Shown one piece after another: positions 1 through 7,847 of a stretch of 40,143 bases of DNA. The DNA is taken from the NCBI GenBank assembly GCA_012965515.1, contig DTSE01000397.1, positions 15,932 through 56,074 on the forward strand, in the 5' to 3' direction. Positions within the stretch are counted from its first letter, which is position 1. Each line of letters opens with the position of its first letter. Made by a program: the position numbers and the translations under genes. This stretch comes from Candidatus Melainabacteria bacterium. Its GTDB lineage: Bacteria; Cyanobacteriota; Vampirovibrionia; Obscuribacterales; Obscuribacteraceae. The notes beneath the pieces were generated by a model. That model worked only from the letters and a program-made list of their open reading frames with translations, did no database searches and was not told the origin of the DNA.

Positions 1-692
1 TCTGCGCGGAGCGGCCAGAGTTCGATTGTGAAAAGGTCTATCATTCCTTCGCCGAACTTTTCCAAACCACCCTTGAAGTCTTCGCCTTCAACGATTCTCT
101 GCTGGTTATCCTTCAAGTCGTCCAGCGTGATTCCATCATCATCTCCGAACCATTCGTCGTTTGACTCATCTTCTATCTTTTCGTAGTTTGCGAGCATGTA
201 CACCATTGCTTGTTTGGTAAGTTCTGGATTCACTAGTGAATCATTTGTATTTGCCTCGCGATACATGGCTTCGATTTCTTCTTTCGAGACTCGCCCGTCT
301 TTGTCTGTATCGAGCTTTCCATCTACCATCAATTGGATTGAGGTCATTGCGATGATGTTTTCGTCGTAAGTTGTGTTGAATTTTTCAACCTGCCCTGCGT
401 ACGGGTTAATAGTAATTAGGTCGCCTTGGATTTTGTGAAACTCAAGATGCTCTTTATCAAAACCAAGAGTTGGACCGTTCTGTTCAGCTTGGTGCTTGTG
501 AAACTTGATGTGATCGTTATCAAAGACCAGTGGCGGCAAGTTGATATTGCCACTTTTTCCTGTCTCTCCATTTTTCTCTGTCTGCTCGGTACTGTGGTTC
601 GCAGAAAAGCACCGATACTCATCAAGATTTGAGCTCGTATCCTTCAAACTTGCCGCGTTTTCCTTAGGAGATTCTTGCATCTCTCTTAGCAT
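1..692 (-). CDS. EF-hand calcium-binding-like protein, 3' part beyond window edge
   Basis: Open minus-strand frame running off the left edge; 230 residues are visible. I start at the ATG at 690-692 because GAGGA sits 7 nt upstream; an upstream in-frame ATG at 827 has no ribosome site. Residues 128-139 form a canonical EF-hand loop (DTDKDGRVSKEE, Asp at 1, 3 and 5, Gly at 6, Glu at 12). A second acidic stretch around 184-192 (DDDGITLDD) looks like a degenerate EF-hand. Upstream lies a two-copy motif, FDNDHIKFHK (57-66) and FDKEHLEFHK (78-87), 21 residues apart. There is no signal peptide or membrane segment in the visible part. Calcium binding is inferred from the loop. The rest of the protein and its function are unknown. 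Confidence 0.7.
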   Translation of the reverse strand, partial: MLREMQESPKENAASLKDTSSNLDEYRCFSANHSTEQTEKNGETGKSGNINLPPLVFDNDHIKFHKHQAEQNGPTLGFDKEHLEFHKIQGDLITINPYAGQVEKFNTTYDENIIAMTSIQLMVDGKLDTDKDGRVSKEEIEAMYREANTNDSLVNPELTKQAMVYMLANYEKIEDESNDEWFGDDDGITLDDLKDNQQRIVEGEDFKGGLEKFGEGMIDLFTIELWPLRA

Positions 693-835
693 CGGTTGTT
701 CCTCGTTAGCGAAGGGGAAGTGGCAAATCGCTCGCCATCGGTGCCCGCTGGGGACTATGGCATATTGCCAGCCCCACATAACAAAATTGTTCCAAGTCTG
801 CAGAAAGTTATGGGTTCGACCCTTCATTAGTTGAG

Positions 836-2701
836 TTACGTCAAAACCGGAAGTCGAACCCAAAATCGGGAGCCGCCGCCTTCTGCTTCGCTAACTCCAA
901 TTGTTCCGCCGTGTTGCAAGACTATTGACTTGCAGATGGCTAGTCCAAGACCGAATCCAATCTTCCTATCTCTCTCTTTATCCGCCTGTTGATAGCGCTC
1001 AAAAATCAATTCGCGTTTTGAAGCGGGCACTCCCGGACCCTGGTCTATGACCTCGACCAGCACTTCTTTGCCGTCATTTTCAATGGCGGTGCGCACTTTG
1101 ATTTCGCTGCCTTCAGGCGAATACTTCATGGCATTCGTCACCAGGTTCATTACGACTTCCAGAAAGTACGAACGATCTACCTTGGTGACGCAGGTATTTG
1201 CTTCCACAACAAGTTTGATATCGCGGCTTTCCAATTGAGGCGCGACGATCTTTTCCATCTCCTTAACTATATCTGTAACGTCTGCTGTTTCCAGATGTAG
1301 CTCAATGTTGCTACTGGCTAGTTTTTCGATTCGCAAGAGCCTATTGATCAAGTCCAGAAGAAATGAAGAACTGCTCAGTGATAGCTTAAACTTCGACTTC
1401 GCAAGTTCACTCATCTCGCCATAAGCATCGGACATAGCCAGTTGCAAGACACCATTAATCGTCGTCAGCGGTGTACGCATATCGTGACTAATCATGGAAA
1501 AGAAATCCGACTTCGCTTGCCGCAATTTGAATGCCTCTGTTTCATCTGCAACTACCGTCAAATACTTCGTATTCTCACCTAAACGAAACGGCGTAATGCT
1601 CACCTTTACCGGGACAATTTCCCGATCCGCCGTCATTGCTTCCAACTCAATCGGATTTTCTCGTGCATCGCGCAGCAGCATTGCCATGAAATCGGGTTGC
1701 ATTTCTTTCTTGATCTTGAAAGCTTTTACTAAAGTAGCCTCGTTGAAATATTCAAGATTGATGTCTAGCAGCTGTTCTGCAAATTTGTTGACGGACTCGA
1801 CTTTTCCAGCTTCATCCGTTATGAACAACGCCGATGGCAGCGTATCGATTACGGTCTGCAGTTCGTCTCGAGATGAGGCTATTGTCTGCAGCATCTCGTT
1901 CTGCAGTTTCTTAAATCGGTCAATGCTCGAAGCCATTTGACGAAAGCGTTTGTCGAGTTCCGTCAATTCGTCATGTGCACTAAGCGGCGGTAAAAGGGGT
2001 TTGTCATTCGCGAAACGCTCGAAGTTTTCCCCCAGTATTTGCACTCGTCGCACCATGAAGTAGCCGATTATAAGAGCAAGTCCGAGGACTGAAATGCTGT
2101 TCACTATCAACCCTAAATCATAGAGTCTTTGGAGCTGAACCTTCGAGTTTTCCTCTTCGGCTGTACTTTTCTCGACTGCTGTGCGCGCTTCTGTGGAAAC
2201 CTCGTGCAGCGTATTGAGATAGCCGATCATGATGCGTTTCAATCGCTGATTTCTTTCAAGGTCATCAAAGAATGAGGCAATCTGATTTTGTTCATCCATG
2301 CTGAACTGAGATTCTTTCAACGCTACTTGCCACTCTTTGTGAAACTCGAGAAGGCGCTTCGACAGCCGCGGATTGTCCAGCGAGTTAATTAGCATCTCAC
2401 TGAGAGGAGTAACATTCTCGTCCATTGCACGAATAAACCGCAGGCAGTTTTCGCGCTCTTTTTTGAACCCGAACATCTTGTACTGCATCAATGATTGAAT
2501 GGCGAAGTATTGATTCGTGATGATGTTGTTCGCGCGCACCATCATGTCCCGCCGCTCAGAGAGCTGTTTTATCAATAGCTCTAATGAATGGATACGCTTT
2601 TGCATATCTACGTACAGAATGAAATTAACAACAAGTGGAATTGAAACAAGCAGCCCGAGCTTGTGCATCAGTGTAAGTTTGAATTTCGAACTCAGCGTCA
2701 T
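836..2701 (-). CDS. Membrane sensor histidine kinase (HAMP-PAS-HisKA-HATPase)
   Basis: 621 residues. Two membrane segments (about 14-32 and 197-217) bracket a helical extracytoplasmic sensor of about 160 residues. They are followed by a HAMP-like linker (218-265), a PAS-like segment (about 280-390), a HisKA dimerisation helix with SHDMRTPL (phospho-acceptor His406), and a HATPase domain with the N-box (VMNLVTNAMKYSP), G1 (DQGPGVP) and G2 (GFGLGLAICKS). All catalytic motifs are intact, so it should autophosphorylate and pass phosphate to a response regulator. The likely partner is the OmpR-type regulator at 3744-4490, the first gene of the same minus-strand run. The ATG at 2701 has no strong ribosome site; it lies 42 nt after the LRR gene, which suggests co-transcription. 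The signal sensed cannot be read from the sequence. Confidence 0.93.
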   Translation of the reverse strand: MTLSSKFKLTLMHKLGLLVSIPLVVNFILYVDMQKRIHSLELLIKQLSERRDMMVRANNIITNQYFAIQSLMQYKMFGFKKERENCLRFIRAMDENVTPLSEMLINSLDNPRLSKRLLEFHKEWQVALKESQFSMDEQNQIASFFDDLERNQRLKRIMIGYLNTLHEVSTEARTAVEKSTAEEENSKVQLQRLYDLGLIVNSISVLGLALIIGYFMVRRVQILGENFERFANDKPLLPPLSAHDELTELDKRFRQMASSIDRFKKLQNEMLQTIASSRDELQTVIDTLPSALFITDEAGKVESVNKFAEQLLDINLEYFNEATLVKAFKIKKEMQPDFMAMLLRDARENPIELEAMTADREIVPVKVSITPFRLGENTKYLTVVADETEAFKLRQAKSDFFSMISHDMRTPLTTINGVLQLAMSDAYGEMSELAKSKFKLSLSSSSFLLDLINRLLRIEKLASSNIELHLETADVTDIVKEMEKIVAPQLESRDIKLVVEANTCVTKVDRSYFLEVVMNLVTNAMKYSPEGSEIKVRTAIENDGKEVLVEVIDQGPGVPASKRELIFERYQQADKERDRKIGFGLGLAICKSIVLQHGGTIGVSEAEGGGSRFWVRLPVLT

Positions 2702-2743
2702 AAGATTGTTGGGCTAGATACCTTAGGTCTCGCCATGGAAACG

Positions 2744-3754
2744 TCAAAAAGCTAACGTCCACTTGCGATTTCGTCCATGGCTACTTTCGAGGAATGGATA
2801 ACTATAGACCATATCTTTGCTTATAAAAAGTGTTTTTAGCCCTTTCAACCTGGCAAGTCCTTCGATGCTGTTTCCTTCAAAATGGCAATAGCGTACTGCA
2901 AGGTATTTGAGCTTCTTCAGTCTCGCCAGGAGATTGACAGTTTTGTCATTCATTTGTGCCTTGCTAATTTCCAAGAACTCAATGTTGGGCAAGCGTGAGA
3001 TTATCTCGAAGTCCTTTACGGTCAGATTTTTGTTGGATATTCTCAAATCCTCTATTCCGGATGCTTTTGGTAGTCTCTGAATCAAAGTTTCGATACTGTC
3101 GATTCGATTGGCATCGAGGTTCTTCCAATGCGTTAGGGATGGTAGTGAAGCCAGTGATTTGCCTGTCAACTTTGTGTAGGACACTGCCAAGGTATCGAGC
3201 GTTTTGTAGCGCTTCAGCAAATCGATGTCACTGTCTGTGATATCACTTCCCGAGACATATAGTTTCTTCAAATCTGTCAAATGAGCTGCGGCATTCAACA
3301 ATTCACGCGCATTGGTGCGTGTAGGTGAGGCAATCGCATTTAGATCCAGTCCGGTGATAATTCCGGAGGGAAACAGCTTGAACAGTTCCGGATTCTTCTT
3401 GAGCCCTTCTCCGACACTCAATGTCACACCGTATCCGTTGCGCACAAAAATTCTCTGCGGCTTTGCCAAGTGAACGGGCGGTCCTGCGAGTTTTTCCTGC
3501 TTGTTATAAACTCTCAAAACGCCCAAATCCTGCGTTGTTCCAAAAACTAAATCGTGTCCGCCATCAGCGGGTTCTACCTCAACGACTTTCGGTGGGCGCG
3601 CTTTTTCTTGTGCTTCTGTTCGCTCTCGTTCTCGCGTTTGCTTCTGCGGCTGCGCTCGCGTCTGAGCTTTCGTCTGAGCATCCGCAAACTGTATTTGCGT
3701 GAGGAAAACTAGAAAAGTCGCAATCGCAAAGTGAGGAGCACTGTTACGGACCAA
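2744..3754 (-). CDS. Secreted leucine-rich-repeat protein inside a two-component operon
   Basis: 336 residues. A signal peptide covers about 1-26 (hydrophobic core, cleavage after ADA), then an Arg/Gln/Glu/Lys-rich linker to about 60. From about 130 onward come LRR units of the type LxxLxxLxVSxxxITDxDIxLL, with recognisable copies near LKKLYVSGSDI, LDTLAVSYTKL, IEDLRISNKNL, IEFLEISKAQM and LKYLAVRYCHF. The start overlaps the end of the response-regulator gene by 11 bp, and the histidine kinase follows 42 nt later, so the three genes form a translationally coupled operon. An exported LRR protein between a regulator and its kinase could act as a periplasmic ligand-binding partner of the sensor. 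That role is inference from position only. Confidence 0.85.
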   Translation of the reverse strand: MVRNSAPHFAIATFLVFLTQIQFADAQTKAQTRAQPQKQTRERERTEAQEKARPPKVVEVEPADGGHDLVFGTTQDLGVLRVYNKQEKLAGPPVHLAKPQRIFVRNGYGVTLSVGEGLKKNPELFKLFPSGIITGLDLNAIASPTRTNARELLNAAAHLTDLKKLYVSGSDITDSDIDLLKRYKTLDTLAVSYTKLTGKSLASLPSLTHWKNLDANRIDSIETLIQRLPKASGIEDLRISNKNLTVKDFEIISRLPNIEFLEISKAQMNDKTVNLLARLKKLKYLAVRYCHFEGNSIEGLARLKGLKTLFISKDMVYSYPFLESSHGRNRKWTLAF

Positions 3755-4490
3755 ATTTATAACCCACTCCCTTTACGGAAACGATAACCTCGCTATCTTG
3801 CTCCGGATCTATTTTGGCGCGGATCCGCATTATTGCCGAGCGAACGGCCTGGTCAGTGCCCTCTGCGTCCGTCTTCCAGGCTTTATCCAGTATTTCATCT
3901 GTGGAGTAAACGCGCGAGGGCTGCGACATGAGCAAACTAAGGATACTGAACTCTTGAGGTGTGATTTTCACTTTCTTTCCGTTCACAGCAACAGAGTGAT
4001 CTTCTTTGTTCAGATCTATGCCCGCAATGCTGATTACTGTCCGCGTTAGTGCACTCGGTCGGCTGAGCAGCGCGCGCACACGCGCCAACATCTCGCGCAT
4101 CTCAAACGGTTTTGTCAAATAATCATCGCCACCGCTATCCAGACCTGCCACTTTGTCGCCGACGTCAGAACGAGCCGTCAAAAACAAAATCGATGAAACA
4201 ACACCCTGCGCACGGGCAGCCGCGCACAAATCCAGTCCAGATTTGCCAGGCAATTCCCAGTCCAGCAGAATCAGGCGAAATTCTTCTTTCAAGAGCATTT
4301 CGAGCCCACTTTCAGCGGTAAAAACCGAAGTGACGGCGAAACCTTTTGACGTCAGCGTCTCGGTCAGCAGCTCGTTGAGCTCTGGATTGTCCTCGACGAC
4401 GAGAACTCTGGTTTGGGCTGAAGGACTTTCACTGGAACTGGGCAAGGCTTGCACTCGAATCAATTTCAACAAATTATGCCATGGATCCAT
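3744..4490 (-). CDS. OmpR/PhoB-family response regulator
   Basis: 248 residues. The receiver domain covers about 27-142: acidic pair Glu33/Asp34, phospho-acceptor Asp77 in LLDWELPGKSG, Thr105, and Lys127 in LTKPFE. The winged-helix output domain covers about 150-248 (TPQEFSILSLLMSQPSRVYS...DQAVRSAIMRIRAKI...VKGVGYKFGP), typical of OmpR/PhoB. It should bind DNA as a dimer after phosphorylation, most likely by the histidine kinase at 836-2701. The first 25 residues before the receiver are unusual, and the ATG at 4490 has a weak ribosome site, so the true start may be slightly downstream. It is the first gene of the RR-LRR-HK operon and overlaps the LRR gene by 11 bp. Confidence 0.93.
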   Translation of the reverse strand: MDPWHNLLKLIRVQALPSSSESPSAQTRVLVVEDNPELNELLTETLTSKGFAVTSVFTAESGLEMLLKEEFRLILLDWELPGKSGLDLCAAARAQGVVSSILFLTARSDVGDKVAGLDSGGDDYLTKPFEMREMLARVRALLSRPSALTRTVISIAGIDLNKEDHSVAVNGKKVKITPQEFSILSLLMSQPSRVYSTDEILDKAWKTDAEGTDQAVRSAIMRIRAKIDPEQDSEVIVSVKGVGYKFGP

Positions 4491-4555
4491 TTCTTACTGA
4501 ATCAACTGTGGATCACCCACATCACATTCGTGTGGTAGTCGAAACTTAGGCACCT

Positions 4556-6163
4556 GTGCGGGTCTGGGGTGTTTTCAAGCGAAAAATTGGCGCCCCTGTT
4601 AGGATGTCCCTTGCGTGGGTTCAGCGTGACGTTGTGATGCTGCAATCAGGTGGGGATGAGTTAGTTGTAAGTGTACAGACCGAGGCAAACGAGCCCCGGA
4701 TGACTGTTGCTTTTCCCGAGGCGGAGACGAAGCTCATCAGCTATCGGGCCGGCTACGGACTGTCGTGGCTCTTCGCCTTGATGACCGTGGGCTTTTTCGT
4801 TTGGGCTGTTGTTTCAGGCGCTTGGTCTGTACAGCGAATCAAATTCCTCTTACTACTCGACTTGCCGGCTCTGCGGCTCTGGACTGAGATTCTCTTGAGC
4901 TGCGCGCTTCCGGTGTTTGCGACAACTCTTGGTTCTGTTACCTTGCTGATTGCGCGAAATGCGGAGGCGCCATCCATCTCGTACACGGAGAAGGGAATTA
5001 CATTCGACGAACAATGGAGTGACACTTTGCTCGGCAACGAGACGAGGGAGTGGTCCGACATTCATTCTCTCGAATGTACAGGAGTCGTCAGTCCTCGAAG
5101 CATTGCCGAATGGAAGTATTTCGACGGGTGCTCGCTCATCATCGACTTCAAATCCGGCGGTAGCGCTCTTCTCGAATTAGATCGACTCCAACGCAATGAG
5201 GTCGAAGAGTTGTTCCTGGCTGTTGAGAAGTGGTCCGACCAATCAGTCTTGTCTCGCCGCGCCCTTTTACTGGAGCGCGGGTTGGCTGCTGTGGACAATG
5301 CTATCTCTCTGAGTTACACATCCATTTGGACCGATGCGCTCGAGTCGCAGTTTGCTGCTACCAATTTCGTGCCGCTTAAGACCACTAGCAAGCTGCAAGA
5401 TGGTCGTTACGAAGTGCGCATGCAACTGGCGTCCGGTGGTTTGTCGGCGGTTTACTTGGCAAAGTTAGTGCCCAACTCGCGCGTTGTTTTGAAAGAATCT
5501 GTGTTGCCGTCTGACACCGACGACAAGACGCGGGCAAAGGCGAAGGAGTTGTTCGAGCGCGAAGGGCGCCTACTTTCTCGACTTTCACATCCACAGATTG
5601 CAAAAGTCCTGGATTTCTTTGTTGAGGACGGGAGGGACTATATTGCGCTGGAGTACATTCCCGGTGTGTCTCTTCGCCAGTTCATAAAGTCCGACAATTT
5701 TCGCGATGAAAAAACCATAGTAGCGTGGGCGGCGCAGATGGCTGATATCCTCCTGTATCTGCACGAACTCGATCCTCCCATTGTGCATCGTGACCTGACG
5801 CCCGACAATCTGTTGGCTCGTGATGACGGCAAGGTTGCGCTGATTGATTTCGGCGTGTCGAATGAGTTCATCAGTCAGGCGACTGGAACTCTGGTTGGCA
5901 AACAGGCTTACATTTCGCCTGAACAATTCCGTGGCAAAGCCGAGCCGAGGAGTGATGTTTATTCATTTGGTGCGACCTTGTATTTCTTGCTTACAGGCGA
6001 GGACCCTGAGCCGCTTTCTGTTTCACGTCCCAAGCAAGTGAAGCCGGAAATAAGTCCTTATCTCGACGAACTCGTGGCGCAATGCACGGACATGGATGTT
6101 GAGAAACGTCCGGATGCGCGCATGATTTTGGAAACCTGCATGCGTCTTTTAGAGCGATACTAA
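4556..6163 (+). CDS. Membrane-anchored Ser/Thr kinase with C-terminal kinase domain
   Basis: 535 residues from the GTG at 4556; in-frame ATGs at 4604 and 4637 are alternatives and none has a good ribosome site. Two membrane segments (about 68-90 and 108-133) come first. A segment of about 140-230 resembles a bacterial PH-like fold (EKGITFDEQW...REWSDIHSLECTG; weak, by eye). The kinase domain covers about 284-535: Gly loop LASGGLSAVYLA, Lys313, alpha-C Glu336, catalytic loop HRDLTPDNLL (Asp413, Asn418), DFG at 431 and SPEQ in the activation segment. The catalytic loop has Thr where Ser/Thr kinases normally have Lys (HRDxKPxN). The gene is followed 19 nt later by a paralogue, and both are divergent from the two-component operon. 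Confidence 0.88.
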   Translation: MRVWGVFKRKIGAPVRMSLAWVQRDVVMLQSGGDELVVSVQTEANEPRMTVAFPEAETKLISYRAGYGLSWLFALMTVGFFVWAVVSGAWSVQRIKFLLLLDLPALRLWTEILLSCALPVFATTLGSVTLLIARNAEAPSISYTEKGITFDEQWSDTLLGNETREWSDIHSLECTGVVSPRSIAEWKYFDGCSLIIDFKSGGSALLELDRLQRNEVEELFLAVEKWSDQSVLSRRALLLERGLAAVDNAISLSYTSIWTDALESQFAATNFVPLKTTSKLQDGRYEVRMQLASGGLSAVYLAKLVPNSRVVLKESVLPSDTDDKTRAKAKELFEREGRLLSRLSHPQIAKVLDFFVEDGRDYIALEYIPGVSLRQFIKSDNFRDEKTIVAWAAQMADILLYLHELDPPIVHRDLTPDNLLARDDGKVALIDFGVSNEFISQATGTLVGKQAYISPEQFRGKAEPRSDVYSFGATLYFLLTGEDPEPLSVSRPKQVKPEISPYLDELVAQCTDMDVEKRPDARMILETCMRLLERY

Positions 6164-6182
6164 ACGCAAAGAGGATTGGATT

Positions 6183-7847
6183 GTGAGCGAAAGTGGGCGC
6201 ATTCTTAAACTTCCATCAAGTGAGCCTTCATCCGGTCGTTATGTCCTTCACTACAATCCTGAACGTGCTACTTTCACGGGCGGTATTGCTGCCAGTGCGC
6301 AAAAACATTTTCTTGGTTTCGTATCAACTGTAGTCGCGAGCCTTGCGGTGTTGCTGTTCGGATTTTGCGCTGGTTTGGGAAACATTGCGATCGGCTCAGT
6401 GTTCTGTTTGTTGCTAGCTATTCTTGTGATGCTGGAACTAAGCCGTCCAACTAATCTCGAATTCACGCCGCGCGGATTTCGCGTTCATTGGCTGCACCAA
6501 CTTTTCTTTTACTCAGGTCCATGGATCGATTGGGACTCTGTTACTTCGGTTTCATACAGCGAAGCTAGTTTGCCTGGGATTGAAAACGCGGAATGCTTCG
6601 AGATCACTTTTGATCAGACAGGTTATCCCATGCGTCTCTTCGAGCTGATGTCCGTTCCCATCACCGCGAAGTGCGAAAAACGAAAATTTACTCTCCGCTT
6701 TTTGGAATGTGGTTTCTTTCAAGAAGACGATCGATTGAACTTCATTCGTGCGTTGAGAACAAATGTTCCAAACGAGAGAATCAATGCCAAGCTGCTAGCG
6801 CACGAAACCTTTGGCGAGGTTCCTTCGTACACAGCGCTCTGGTTGGAAAACTTGCATGGCGGACGAGATACAGAGACTGGAGTTTTGCCTGAAGGAGTGA
6901 AGCTTGCTGACGGAAGATACTTGGTTGTGAAACGCCTGGGTTCCGGTGGGCAGGCCGTTGTCTATGATGCTGTAGAAAATTGTTCGGGAGAAACCATGCA
7001 TCGCTCGCCTTCTGAAACTTCACCAGGGGGCGCCGGCGGCTCGCCGGCTTCGGGCGGCAAGAATGCCGCCCCTACAGTCGATCACGAATTGACTCACTCC
7101 GGCGCGATAAACTCCGGCGCGATAAACTCCGGAGCTTGTTGCGTCTTAAAGGAATTTGTTCTACCAGTGCGCGGTGGCAGGGAGATCAAACGGCGAGCAA
7201 TTCAGAACATCCAGCGCGAGGCGAATCTGCTGCAGTCGTTCGACCATAAAAACATAGTCGGGTACAAAGATTTGTTCATCGAAGGTTCGCGAGCTTATCT
7301 TGTAATGGAGCGTATCTTCGGTGAGACGTTACGAAAGAAAGTTGTGAACTCGGGCAAACTGTCTGCCACTCAAGTAATCGATCTTGCTCTTCAAATGTGT
7401 GAGCTATTGGAGTTTTTGCACGGAAGTGATCCTCCCGTGATCCATCGCGACTTCACTCCGGAGAATCTGATGCTTACGGAGGACGGGCACCTGAAGCTAA
7501 TTGATTTCAATGTTGCTCATCGTTTGGAGTCGTCTTCAACAAGAACTGTCGTCGGCAAGCATGCATACGTTCCGCCGGAACAGTTTCGAGGCAAGCCGAC
7601 TGCGCAAAGCGACATCTACGCGCTGGGTGCAACAATGTATTTCCTTCTTACCGGTGAAGATCCTGAACCGATTACACGTTCTGATCTAACGAACGATCCT
7701 GGTGTTCCTCCTGAACTCGCCTTGCTAATTATGAAAGCAACAGAGCCAAACGCTAGCGATCGGTTTGGCTCTGCTGCTGAAGTTATGGAAGCCCTTAAGG
7801 GCGTTGCTGGGTCTAAACTGCTTGATACTGCGGACCAAAGCAATTAG
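6183..7847 (+). CDS. Membrane-anchored Ser/Thr kinase paralogue with in-frame repeat insertion
   Basis: 554 residues from the GTG at 6183, supported by AGAGGA 7 nt upstream. Architecture matches the preceding kinase: two membrane segments (about 43-61 and 65-85), a PH-like segment (about 93-195, by eye), then the kinase domain from about 243. Motifs are Gly loop LGSGGQAVVYDA, Lys323 in VLKEF, Glu346, HRDFTPENLM (Asp423, Asn428) and, instead of DFG, DFN at 441-443. Between the Gly loop and the catalytic Lys there are about 49 extra residues (268-319) compared with the upstream paralogue. These are encoded by a GC-rich palindromic repeat and a 15-bp tandem repeat. The gene end overlaps the convergent gene by 35 bp. 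The fold looks intact, but activity with DFN and the insertion is uncertain. Confidence 0.86.
   Translation: MSESGRILKLPSSEPSSGRYVLHYNPERATFTGGIAASAQKHFLGFVSTVVASLAVLLFGFCAGLGNIAIGSVFCLLLAILVMLELSRPTNLEFTPRGFRVHWLHQLFFYSGPWIDWDSVTSVSYSEASLPGIENAECFEITFDQTGYPMRLFELMSVPITAKCEKRKFTLRFLECGFFQEDDRLNFIRALRTNVPNERINAKLLAHETFGEVPSYTALWLENLHGGRDTETGVLPEGVKLADGRYLVVKRLGSGGQAVVYDAVENCSGETMHRSPSETSPGGAGGSPASGGKNAAPTVDHELTHSGAINSGAINSGACCVLKEFVLPVRGGREIKRRAIQNIQREANLLQSFDHKNIVGYKDLFIEGSRAYLVMERIFGETLRKKVVNSGKLSATQVIDLALQMCELLEFLHGSDPPVIHRDFTPENLMLTEDGHLKLIDFNVAHRLESSSTRTVVGKHAYVPPEQFRGKPTAQSDIYALGATMYFLLTGEDPEPITRSDLTNDPGVPPELALLIMKATEPNASDRFGSAAEVMEALKGVAGSKLLDTADQSN
7026..7132 (+). repeat. REP/MITE-like double palindrome plus 15-bp tandem repeat within a kinase gene
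   Basis: Two adjacent perfect hairpins are visible: GCCGGCG/CGCCGGC at 7032-7038 and 7042-7048 (loop GCT), and GGGCGGCA/TGCCGCCC at 7052-7059 and 7064-7071 (loop AGAA). Downstream, the 15-nt unit CTCCGGCGCGATAAA occurs at 7097-7111 and 7112-7126, with a partial third copy to 7132. The composition is clearly more GC-rich than the flanks, and the whole stretch is read in frame as Gly/Ala/Ser/Pro-rich and SGAIN-repeat sequence. It interrupts the kinase domain between beta strands 2 and 3. I see no second copy in this window. Confidence 0.75.
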
